Source of the DNA: Aggregatibacter kilianii
Lineage (GTDB): Bacteria > Pseudomonadota > Gammaproteobacteria > Enterobacterales > Pasteurellaceae
DNA: 64,000 nt
Assembly: GCF_003130255.1 (NCBI RefSeq)
Contig: NZ_NRCN01000001.1
Coordinates: 62,001-126,000 of the forward strand
Reading direction: 5' to 3'
In this document: one piece after another, positions 36,072-44,159 of the stretch
How positions within the stretch are numbered: position 1 is the stretch's first letter
Layout: the number at the start of each line of letters is the position of its first letter
The notes under the pieces: model-generated
Told to the model about the DNA's origin: nothing
What the model saw: the letters and a program-made list of their open reading frames with translations, nothing else
The model's database searches: none
Position numbers and translations under genes: made by a program

Positions 36072-38050
36072 TGTTAGCTCTATTATCCCAACTCAAAGAA
36101 AAAGGCATTATCGACGCCGCCGACTATTATTTTGCCGAGTTTATTCACCGCAAACAGCAACCTTTTCAATATTCTCCTTCCATTCAGAATCTGGCGGTGT
36201 TGATGGCGGCGTTGTGCAATTTCAGTTATCGCCAAGGCAACACCTGTATTGTGCTGAATCAATCTACGGAACAGGATTTATTCGGCTTGCAGGATTATTT
36301 CAACGAGCGTGTTTACTTAACGGAAATTCAGCAAAAAATTGATTATCTGCCTATTGCGCAGTGGCAGACGAAACTGTTAGATACTCAACACATCGCCTTT
36401 AGTGCCGAACCGTTGAAACAAGTTGCGCCGTTGGTGTTGCAGTTTAATCGCTTATATTTTTATCGCATTTGGCAGGATGAATTTCGTATTGCCGATTACT
36501 TCAAAAGTGCGGTCTGTTTTGAGCCTGTTTTTTCAAGCAAGCAACTCACTCAAATTGCATCGTTCCTCAATCGCTATTTTCAGGAAGAACAGGGCATTGA
36601 CTGGCAAAAAATTGCAGTAGCAATGGCGTTACGTCAGCATTTTTGTTTAATTACCGGCGGGCCCGGTACGGGGAAAACCACTACGGTGACCAAACTCCTG
36701 TTAACGCTACAAGAACTTTATCAAAACGGCTTACGCATCAAACTCGTCGCCCCGACAGGGAAAGCGGCGGCGCGTTTAACGGAATCGATTGTGGATGCGG
36801 TGGATCGTTTAAAACAGACATTTTCACGAGAACCAAACAAACGGGAAATTATCGAAAATCTGCAAATTCCGATGAATGCAGAAACCATTCATCGTTTGCT
36901 CGGTGTGCGTTTTTTCAGTGAGGAAACCCGTTATCATACCGATAATCCATTGCCGTTAGATGTGTTGGTGGTGGATGAGGCTTCTATGATCGATCTCACT
37001 TTAATGGCGAAATTGCTCTATGCCCTTAAGCCGGAAACCAAATTGATTTTATTGGGTGATAAAGACCAGCTTGCCTCCGTGGAAGCCGGCGCCATTTTGG
37101 GGGAATTAGGGCGTTTCGTGAATGCGACACAACCGACTTATAGCCCTTCAATGGCGCAATATTTAAAGGCAACGACGGGGATATCACTACCTTCTGACGA
37201 AGCTGTTAATCCTATTAGCGACAGCATTTGTTATTTACAAATTAGTCGTCGTTTTGGCGCAAATCCTGAAGTGGGCGCATTAGCGACTGCAGTAAATACA
37301 GGCTGTGCGGCGGAAAGTTGGCAATTATTACAACAATATCAGCAACATCTCACAAAAGCCAGTGGCGTGTATTTGGTGGATTTTGCGCAATATGTCGCGA
37401 ATAAAGAGGACATCCAACAACGTAAAGCTTGCGTGAAAATCGTTGTCGAACGGGCGGCAGAAGAATATTCCCATTATTTGCAATTGATTGCTCTGAATTC
37501 TCCTTTAAATGAAGACAAAGTGCGGTCGATTTTTGCGGCGTTTAATGCCATTCGTTTTTTAACGGCATTACGTGTAGGGGAGTTTGGTGTAGAGCAATTA
37601 AATCTTGCCATTGCGGAAAAATTACGTCAAAAACATTTGCTTCAATTTAATACCGAACGGGAATGGTATGTAGGCAAGCCTGTCATGGTCACTCAAAATG
37701 ACAATAATGTAGGTTTATATAACGGTGATATTGGTATTTATTTAGATGATGGTCGGGTGTGGTTTGAGCAAGGGCAAAATAGCTACAAAACCGTATTGGC
37801 AAGTCGCGTGCCGAACAATGAAACGGCATTTGTGATGACCGTGCATAAATCTCAAGGTTCCGAGTTTCCGCATACTTTCTTGATTTTACCGTTGGAAAAC
37901 AGCCCGGTGCTTTCTAAAGAATTGGTCTATACCGGCATCACCCGTACCAAGGATTTCCTCACGGTGTTTGCGTTGCAAAGTGTGTGGGAAAGTGCGGTGA
38001 AAAATCCGGTACAACGACAAAGTGGGTTAGGGCAGTTGCTTGAAAAATGA
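36071..38050 (+). CDS. recD: Exodeoxyribonuclease V alpha subunit RecD
   Basis: 659 residues. RecD is the 5'-3' helicase of RecBCD. Walker A GGPGTGKTTTVTKLL is near residue 197, Walker B LVVDEASMIDL near residue 300, and the C-terminal motif VMTVHKSQGSEFPHTFLIL with TGITRTKDFL close to the end is intact. It is translationally coupled to recB. recC is not adjacent and must be elsewhere in the genome for a working enzyme. Confidence 0.96.
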   Translation: MLALLSQLKEKGIIDAADYYFAEFIHRKQQPFQYSPSIQNLAVLMAALCNFSYRQGNTCIVLNQSTEQDLFGLQDYFNERVYLTEIQQKIDYLPIAQWQTKLLDTQHIAFSAEPLKQVAPLVLQFNRLYFYRIWQDEFRIADYFKSAVCFEPVFSSKQLTQIASFLNRYFQEEQGIDWQKIAVAMALRQHFCLITGGPGTGKTTTVTKLLLTLQELYQNGLRIKLVAPTGKAAARLTESIVDAVDRLKQTFSREPNKREIIENLQIPMNAETIHRLLGVRFFSEETRYHTDNPLPLDVLVVDEASMIDLTLMAKLLYALKPETKLILLGDKDQLASVEAGAILGELGRFVNATQPTYSPSMAQYLKATTGISLPSDEAVNPISDSICYLQISRRFGANPEVGALATAVNTGCAAESWQLLQQYQQHLTKASGVYLVDFAQYVANKEDIQQRKACVKIVVERAAEEYSHYLQLIALNSPLNEDKVRSIFAAFNAIRFLTALRVGEFGVEQLNLAIAEKLRQKHLLQFNTEREWYVGKPVMVTQNDNNVGLYNGDIGIYLDDGRVWFEQGQNSYKTVLASRVPNNETAFVMTVHKSQGSEFPHTFLILPLENSPVLSKELVYTGITRTKDFLTVFALQSVWESAVKNPVQRQSGLGQLLEK

Positions 38051-38278
38051 GCCTAAAATTATTCACAAGCTCACTTGTTTACCCCAAAAGGGCTGTCAGC
38101 AAACCCGATGTTTAAAAAACGTTGTTTTTGTCAACCGCACTTTTTTATTACCGTTGGCGTATTGAATGGTGGTTATAACTTTTTTATATATTTCATAAAT
38201 ATTATGTCTTTCGCAACGCGAAGAATTTTGCGTATTATCTGCCTCCGATAATCAATTTATTCACAACAGGAGCTTATG
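38051..38278 (+). other. recD to AhpD-like intergenic region
   Basis: Contains one uptake signal (near 38135, reverse orientation) and an AT-rich region before an AGGAG ribosome site. No gene is seen. Confidence 0.4.
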
Positions 38279-38824
38279 ATGTCCCAATTTCAAATCCACA
38301 CCATTGAATCCGCCCCGGAAGAGGCAAAAGACGCATTAAAAGCCGTACAAAGCACGAACGGTTTTATTCCCAATTTAATCGGCGTATTAGCCAATGCCCC
38401 AACGGCGTTAGAAACTTACCGCACGGTTGGCGGTATTAACGGTCGTAACAGCTTAACCGGTGCAGAACGTGAAGTGGTGCAAATTACTGCCGCGGTGGTA
38501 AATGGTTGTGGTTTCTGTGTGGCCGGGCATACCAAAATTGCATTAAAGGTGCTTAAACTGGAAGAGGACGTAGTAAAACAAATTCGTGCCACTGCACGCA
38601 TTGAATCGGATCCTAAACTGGATACGTTAGCCCGTTTTACCTTGGCAGTAATGCTACAAAAAGCCAAATTAACCGAAGCGCAATTAAATGAATTTTTTGC
38701 CGCCGGTTATACACAACAACATGCTATTGATGTGATTTTAGGTGTGAGTTTGGCAACCTTGTGTAACTACGCGAATAATATTGCCGAAACACCGATTAAT
38801 CCGGAATTACAACCCTTTGCCTAA
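38279..38824 (+). CDS. AhpD-like carboxymuconolactone decarboxylase family protein
   Basis: 181 residues, all helical, with the redox motif CGFCVAGHT near residues 76-84 and the upstream Glu of the family (LTGAEREVVQI). Such proteins are peroxidase-associated disulfide reductases (AhpD) or related enzymes of unknown substrate. I prefer the second of two adjacent ATGs because AGGAG then lies 6 bases away. It stands alone with a strong terminator. A role in peroxide defence is inferred from the CxxC-x3-H motif. Confidence 0.85.
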   Translation: MSQFQIHTIESAPEEAKDALKAVQSTNGFIPNLIGVLANAPTALETYRTVGGINGRNSLTGAEREVVQITAAVVNGCGFCVAGHTKIALKVLKLEEDVVKQIRATARIESDPKLDTLARFTLAVMLQKAKLTEAQLNEFFAAGYTQQHAIDVILGVSLATLCNYANNIAETPINPELQPFA

Positions 38825-38846
38825 CGGCTACAGAATTAGATTTAAC

Positions 38847-38876
38847 AGCCCTATCTTTCGTGATAGGGCTTTTTTA
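38847..38876. terminator. Terminator after the AhpD-like gene
   Basis: AGCCCTATC (38847-38855) pairs perfectly with GATAGGGCT (38862-38870), followed by TTTTTT. It sits between convergent genes. Confidence 0.85.
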
Positions 38877-38882
38877 TTGGGC

Positions 38883-39779
38883 TTATTCGGTTTTGTTAAT
38901 CGGCACAATTTTTTTAAGTGAAATCAATGCGGATAAGATGACGGCAAGGATTAATGCGGCGTAGTTTGGTATTGCAAATAATCTGAGTTCTTTAATGCTA
39001 CTGTCATTAAATACAAGAGCAACCAAACTGTAATAAACCGCACCGATAAGAACGCTGAAAACAATGTGGCGAGAATTCTTGTGGAATCGTTTGAACATGA
39101 TGGTAAGTCCGGTAAGTAACATCGGCAACACAACAATAATCATCATCAAGAGCATTAACGCTACGATATTTGCTATACCTGTAACTCCTGCTAATAATAT
39201 GGACGTAATTCCAAAAATAACGGTTCCAAGCAAAGTAAACGCAAGAGGAATTAACCAACGGTAAGATGCAAAGCCTTTTTTCTCTATGACCTGGTTTGTT
39301 AAATTTGCTCCCGTTGAGACGGCTTTCGGAAACATTTTAAAGATAATTTGGGATTCTAAGAGAATTCCCGCTTTATTCGGAAAAGCAATTAGGCCAAAAA
39401 TTGCGGTTAATGCGCCGAGGAAAAGACAGAAGTAAAGGGATATATCATTTAGTATGACATAAAAGGAAACTCCGGCGATGAGGGTTCCGATAAAGGTGGC
39501 GCTAAGAACGCCTTTAACGCTTCTCCTGAATTGGCATAATCCGAGGATAAATCCGGTGGATATTCCCCAAATCAGCATAAAGTAGATTAAAAGAAAAATG
39601 CCTCCGGAATAAAAAACGGTATAGCTAAATAAAGCAGCATTACTCAAAACACCAACTCCTGTGGGGAGGGTAAAGTTTGAGAGTAAAAATTTAAATATCA
39701 ATACAGCGTAAAACGCAGTGAAAATTAGAAAGTAAAGAAAAATGCGCCAAAAGCCAAATTGCTTTCTTAAAAAAGACAT
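38883..39779 (-). CDS. Polytopic inner-membrane protein of unknown function
   Basis: 298 residues with about 8 hydrophobic segments spread over the whole length (for example FWRIFLYFLIFTAFYAVLIF at residues 10-29 and IVALMLLMMIIVVLPMLLTG near 205). There is one longer soluble loop near residues 140-175. No transporter or enzyme motif is recognised. It is a single gene facing the rplM promoter region. It contains no uptake signal and is more AT-rich than the genes beside it, so it could be variably present; that is inference. Confidence 0.7.
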   Translation of the reverse strand: MSFLRKQFGFWRIFLYFLIFTAFYAVLIFKFLLSNFTLPTGVGVLSNAALFSYTVFYSGGIFLLIYFMLIWGISTGFILGLCQFRRSVKGVLSATFIGTLIAGVSFYVILNDISLYFCLFLGALTAIFGLIAFPNKAGILLESQIIFKMFPKAVSTGANLTNQVIEKKGFASYRWLIPLAFTLLGTVIFGITSILLAGVTGIANIVALMLLMMIIVVLPMLLTGLTIMFKRFHKNSRHIVFSVLIGAVYYSLVALVFNDSSIKELRLFAIPNYAALILAVILSALISLKKIVPINKTE

Positions 39780-39913
39780 TTTGTAAGTTCCTTAGTGTGA
39801 TAAAAGATTAGATTTTTTTATTCATGCCATTAGTGGCGGAGACGAATGGTATATTTTTAAAGAAAATTTATCAATTTTTTGCTTAAAAATTAGCATTCCC
39901 CACAGTTTTTATG

Positions 39914-40487
<574 letters not shown>

Positions 40488-40504
40488 TCACGAGGTTTTA
40501 GGAT

Positions 40505-40897
40505 ATGGCAGAGAATCAAAACTACGGCACAGGTCGCCGCAAAAGCTCTTCAGCTCGTGTATTTATCAAACCGGGCAATGGTAAGATCACCATCAACCAA
40601 CGTGAATTAGACGTATATTTCGGTCGCGAAACTTCTCGTATGATCGTACGTCAACCATTAGAATTGGTTGAATTAACTGATAAATTAGACCTATACATCA
40701 CTGTTAAAGGTGGTGGTATTTCCGGTCAAGCGGGTGCAATCCGTCATGGTATTACCCGTGCATTGATGGAATACGATGAAACCCTACGTCCTGCACTTCG
40801 TGCAGCCGGCTTCGTTACTCGTGACGCACGTCGCGTTGAACGTAAAAAAGTGGGTTTACACAAAGCACGTCGTCGTCCACAATACTCCAAACGTTAA
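40505..40897 (+). CDS. rpsI: 30S ribosomal protein S9
   Basis: 130 residues. The start [14 protein letters not shown] and the basic C-terminal tail [14 protein letters not shown], which reaches the P-site tRNA, are conserved. It is second in rplM-rpsI. A strong terminator follows. sspA, which follows rpsI in many relatives, is here 13.4 kb downstream. Confidence 0.98.
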   Translation: MAENQNYGTGRRKSSSARVFIKPGNGKITINQRELDVYFGRETSRMIVRQPLELVELTDKLDLYITVKGGGISGQAGAIRHGITRALMEYDETLRPALRAAGFVTRDARRVERKKVGLHKARRRPQYSKR

Positions 40898-40914
40898 TTT
40901 TTATACGTTTTTCC

Positions 40915-40944
40915 AAAAAGCAGAGAGCAATCTCTGCTTTTTTT
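40915..40944 (+). terminator. rplM-rpsI terminator
   Basis: AAAAAGCAGAGA (40915-40926) pairs with TCTCTGCTTTTT after GCAA, with a continuing T run. A classical intrinsic terminator. Confidence 0.9.
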
Positions 40945-41047
40945 ATGTGCGAAATTCAGCAAAAGTGCGGTGGATTTTTAGAATGTTTTTGAGATCCGCC
41001 AAGCCTTGTTATAATGCACGCCGTTTTAAGTAAAATCAGGGCAGAAC

Positions 41048-41833
41048 ATGAAAATTGCATTAGGTGTGGAATACGACGGAAAAGATTATTTCGGTTGGCA
41101 GAAACAAGAAAAAGTTGCCAGTGTACAGGCTGAACTGGAACGGGCGATTTCCACCGTTGCCAATGAAGAAATCGGTATTTTCTGTGCAGGCCGTACGGAT
41201 TCCGGTGTACATGCCACAGGGCAGGTGATCCATTTTGAAACAACAGCCAATCGTCCTGAGAAGGCCTGGAGTTTCGGTGTCAACGCCAATTTGCCTGATG
41301 ATATTGCTGTGCGGTGGGCGAAAGTAGTCGATGATGATTTTCATGCCCGTTTTAGCGCTACTGCCCGTCGTTATCGTTACATTTTATATTGTAATAAACT
41401 GCGTTCAGCCATTTTGCAGCAAGGCGTGACCCATTGCCATTTGGAACTTGATCATCAATTAATGCTCCAGGCGGGGCAGGCGTTGCTCGGTGAAAATGAT
41501 TTCAGTTCTTTCCGTGCTGCGCAATGCCAATCCAACACGCCGTGGCGTAATGTGCACCATTTAAACGTCAGTCGCCAAGGGCAATATATCATCGTGGATA
41601 TTCAAGCAAATGCTTTTGTACATCACATGGTGCGTAACATTGTTGGCAGCCTAATTGAAGTAGGTTGTGGCAATCAACCTGTGGAATGGTTATCGTGGTT
41701 GTTGGCGCAAAAAGATCGTACTCTCGCCGCACCAACGGCTAAACCGGAGGGGTTGTACTTAGTGAAGGTGCTTTATCCCGACCGATTTGCGTTGCCGAAA
41801 ATGCCGATGGGACCATTATTTCTAGCAGATTAA
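41048..41833 (+). CDS. truA: tRNA pseudouridine(38-40) synthase
   Basis: 261 residues. TruA converts U38-U40 in the anticodon stem of many tRNAs. The catalytic Asp lies in [18 protein letters not shown] near residue 52, and [18 protein letters not shown] near residue 200 is typical. It stands between the rpsI terminator and a perfect uptake-signal terminator. Confidence 0.96.
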   Translation: MKIALGVEYDGKDYFGWQKQEKVASVQAELERAISTVANEEIGIFCAGRTDSGVHATGQVIHFETTANRPEKAWSFGVNANLPDDIAVRWAKVVDDDFHARFSATARRYRYILYCNKLRSAILQQGVTHCHLELDHQLMLQAGQALLGENDFSSFRAAQCQSNTPWRNVHHLNVSRQGQYIIVDIQANAFVHHMVRNIVGSLIEVGCGNQPVEWLSWLLAQKDRTLAAPTAKPEGLYLVKVLYPDRFALPKMPMGPLFLAD

Positions 41834-41854
41834 TTTAAAAAATACTGAAAAAAG

Positions 41855-41891
41855 TGACCGCACTTTAGGTTGAGAGAATAAAGTGCGGTCA
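41855..41891. terminator. truA terminator from paired uptake signals
   Basis: TGACCGCACTTTA (41855-41867) pairs perfectly with TAAAGTGCGGTCA (41879-41891), followed by TTTTTTT. Confidence 0.85.
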
Positions 41892-41970
41892 TTTTTTTGA
41901 GTGTTTCTCGCAATACATTGCTTAATTTTCGGCGTAGAATAAAAGTAGCCGCAATAAAAGTGAGGTTAGC

Positions 41971-42753
41971 ATGGCAAAACAAAATTTAACCCGACAATTA
42001 TTTGATTATGTCTTAACCCAATATGGCACTAAGCCGGAATATCTTTGGAAAAATCACCCTGACTATGGTGTATTACGTCATGCTGATAATCGTAAGTGGT
42101 ATGCCATTGTGATGAATGTTGAAAAATCATCTTTGGGGCTAAGTGGTGCAGGGAAATTGCCTGTGATGAACGTGAAATGCACTCCTGAAATGTTGAGTTT
42201 ATTTCTGCCGCAAGCAGGCTTCCTACCGGCGTATCACATGAACAAAAATCATTGGTTGACGGTCTTGTTGGATGGCTCTGTGGAGAAAGATACCGTGCTG
42301 TTTTTATTGAACGCCAGCTTTGATCTCACCGCCACCCGACAAGTGAAAAAGCAACTTGGGATCGCCCGTTATACAGAATGGATCGTGCCGGCCAACCCGA
42401 AATATTACGATGTGGAGAAAGACTTACGCGAAGGCGGTGAGATACATTGGAAGCAGAGCAACAATATTGCCGTGGGTGATATTGTGTATATGTACGTTAC
42501 TGAACCTACGGGTGCTATTCGCTATAAATGTTTAGTATTAGAGGTGAACATTCCGTATCACAAAAAACGAACGGATGATTTACAGGTGAAAAGAGTTATG
42601 AAAATTCGTTGCTTGAAAGAATATGATAAGACCCTCATCCCCCGCGCTAAAATGGCACAGTTCGGTGTCACTGCCGTACGCGGACCACGGCATATGCCGT
42701 ATGCATTAAAACAGGAAATTGCGATGCTAAGTGGAGAAGTGAGCGAGAGTTAA
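41971..42753 (+). CDS. YjbR/MmcQ domain fused to an EVE-like (PUA superfamily) domain
   Basis: 260 residues in two parts. Residues 1-122 look like the YjbR/MmcQ family with a CyaY-like fold (YPEYLWKNHPDYGVLRH-type segment, KWYAIVMNVEKSSLGL, LPAYHMNKNHWLTVLLDGSV). Residues 128-255 look like an EVE/PUA-like domain (TEWIVPANPKYYDVEKDL, NNIAVGDIVYMYVTEPTGAI, CLVLEVNIPY). EVE domains bind modified bases in DNA or RNA and are often found near defence or modification genes. The function of this protein is unknown. Both the fusion and the EVE call rest on pattern recognition. Confidence 0.65.
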   Translation: MAKQNLTRQLFDYVLTQYGTKPEYLWKNHPDYGVLRHADNRKWYAIVMNVEKSSLGLSGAGKLPVMNVKCTPEMLSLFLPQAGFLPAYHMNKNHWLTVLLDGSVEKDTVLFLLNASFDLTATRQVKKQLGIARYTEWIVPANPKYYDVEKDLREGGEIHWKQSNNIAVGDIVYMYVTEPTGAIRYKCLVLEVNIPYHKKRTDDLQVKRVMKIRCLKEYDKTLIPRAKMAQFGVTAVRGPRHMPYALKQEIAMLSGEVSES

Positions 42754-43379
42754 AGACGTTTTTTATGAGGGTATCATGCTGATTTATCAGGATAAAATTG
42801 AATTGATTGAAGCGATTCAAACATCAAAAGCCTGTTACAACAGAAGCCTTATGCAGCTATATAAAATCCCCTGACAACAAAGGATTTTGGATGATAAATG
42901 AAGTGCCCAAGTTGTAAAACTCATTTTAAGTTCTTTATGGAGAGTAACGAATGCAATTAGATTGATAGCTGTTTATCATTAAAAAATGAAATCTTTTATA
43001 TGAAACAGCAAGACAAGTCACCAGTAAAGATTTTCAATGTATGGAACTAATGAGCAATAGTATGGGAGGATAACTCAAAGAAAATCTAAGAAACAAACCG
43101 GATTGGAGAATCTTCGATAAAGCGATGGGTATTCAATAGCAACAGCGTAAAATAAATCCTGCTACATGCCATCGGCGAAGCAGAAAAACATAAGCTTTGC
43201 TAAGTCATTTATAGCTTATCAATAGAAAAACTCTAAAAAAACTTGATACGGCAATCGAGAAATTTTTGTTAGTTTTTAATATAAAATGGTGTAGGGTACG
43301 TAAAGTATATTAAATATACAACAACTGTTTAGTTTAAGCATATCAAGATAAATAAACATTATGTACAAGGAGTAGGATT
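42754..43379. other. Decayed, gene-poor stretch
   Basis: 626 bases, AT-rich, with only short frames broken by stops in all frames. One 32-codon piece at 42776-42874 looks like the start of a known small protein family (separate entry), and a short frame at 42898 encodes MKCPSCKTHFKFF, reminiscent of a zinc-ribbon start. I read this as remains of one or two genes. No uptake signal lies in it. Confidence 0.45.
42776..42874 (+). pseudogene. Possible 5' remnant of a ClbS/DfsB-family gene
   Basis: A 32-codon frame begins MLIYQDKIELIEAIQTS, which resembles the N-terminus of ClbS/DfsB family proteins (typically about 170 residues, starting with Y-x-[DN]K-x-ELI). It ends at a stop after residue 32 and no matching continuation is evident in the other frames. 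GAGGGT upstream could be a ribosome site. The evidence is the short start alone. Confidence 0.3.
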
Positions 43380-43619
43380 ATGATTTGGTCAATCATTATT
43401 GGTGGGTTTATAGGTTTTATTGCAGGAGCAATTACTAAAAAAGGTGGAGCAATGGGTATAATTGCTAATATCGTTGCTGGTTTAATTGGTTCATCTGTAG
43501 GTCAATCGTTGTTTGGCGCATGGGGTCCAACCCTAGCAGGAATGGCATTAATTCCTTCTATCTTAGGTGCAGTAATTGTTATTGTTGTTGTATCATTTTT
43601 CTTTGGAAAAAGAGCATAA
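43380..43619 (+). CDS. GlsB/YeaQ/YmgE family stress-response membrane protein
   Basis: 79 residues, three hydrophobic segments rich in glycine (IIGGFIGFIAGAITKKGG, ANIVAGLIGSSVGQSLFG, LGAVIVIVVVSFFFGKRA), the pattern of the transglycosylase-associated family. These small inner-membrane proteins are induced by stress in several bacteria; their action is unknown. AAGGAG lies 7 bases before the ATG. A CsbD-like gene follows at 57 bases, so the two are a likely stress unit. Confidence 0.88.
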   Translation: MIWSIIIGGFIGFIAGAITKKGGAMGIIANIVAGLIGSSVGQSLFGAWGPTLAGMALIPSILGAVIVIVVVSFFFGKRA

Positions 43620-43675
43620 GTAATTTTTTCACGTAATATGGTTTAAAAGTAATTTTAATTAAAGGAGTTCTAATT

Positions 43676-43879
43676 ATGTCAATTGAAGAAAAAATCGACC
43701 AGGCTAAAGGCGCAGTAAAAGAAACTGTAGGTAAATTAGCCGGTGACAAAAAAATAGAAAAAGAAGGGGCAGCAGAACAAGTAGCAGCAAAAGTTAAAGA
43801 AGTCGCTGAAGATGTTAAAGATGCTATAGAAGGAACAATTGAAGGTGTCAAAAATATTGTAAATAAAGACAAAAAGTAA
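43676..43879 (+). CDS. CsbD family stress-response protein
   Basis: 67 residues, highly charged (Lys/Glu) and helical, with [20 protein letters not shown] at the start, typical of CsbD-like proteins, followed by further [17 protein letters not shown] amphipathic repeats. A TAAAGGAG ribosome site precedes the ATG. CsbD proteins accompany general stress responses; their biochemical role is unknown. Confidence 0.85.
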   Translation: MSIEEKIDQAKGAVKETVGKLAGDKKIEKEGAAEQVAAKVKEVAEDVKDAIEGTIEGVKNIVNKDKK

Positions 43880-44109
43880 TTTCCACATCTTTTTCTGTAT
43901 TCCTACAATCATTTTGTTTGGTTGTAGGAATCACGATAAAGAAGAAATAGTAACAAATTCTGGTTTATCAATATTAAATAATTTTATTTTCGCAGTAAGA
44001 TTCAGAAATGGAAGAAGGTGGCAGGGGATAAACAAACTAGCGCATCAAACTAATTTATCGTTGAACTTGTCATTGATACTACATCATATAGAAAATACCC
44101 TAAAAACAA

Positions 44110-44142
44110 ACCGCACTTTGCTTGATAAAATCAAAGTGCGGT
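44110..44142. terminator. Paired uptake-signal terminator after torZ
   Basis: ACCGCACTTTG (44110-44120) pairs perfectly with CAAAGTGCGGT (44132-44142), flanked by A and T runs. It ends the minus-strand torYZ operon. Confidence 0.8.
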
Positions 44143-44159
44143 CATTTTTTATGGCGTTT

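Noticed and set aside
32409..38050. Missing recC as a sign of a broken RecBCD system
   Set aside because: recB and recD are intact, and as I recall recC is unlinked from recB-recD in H. influenzae; absence here is not informative.
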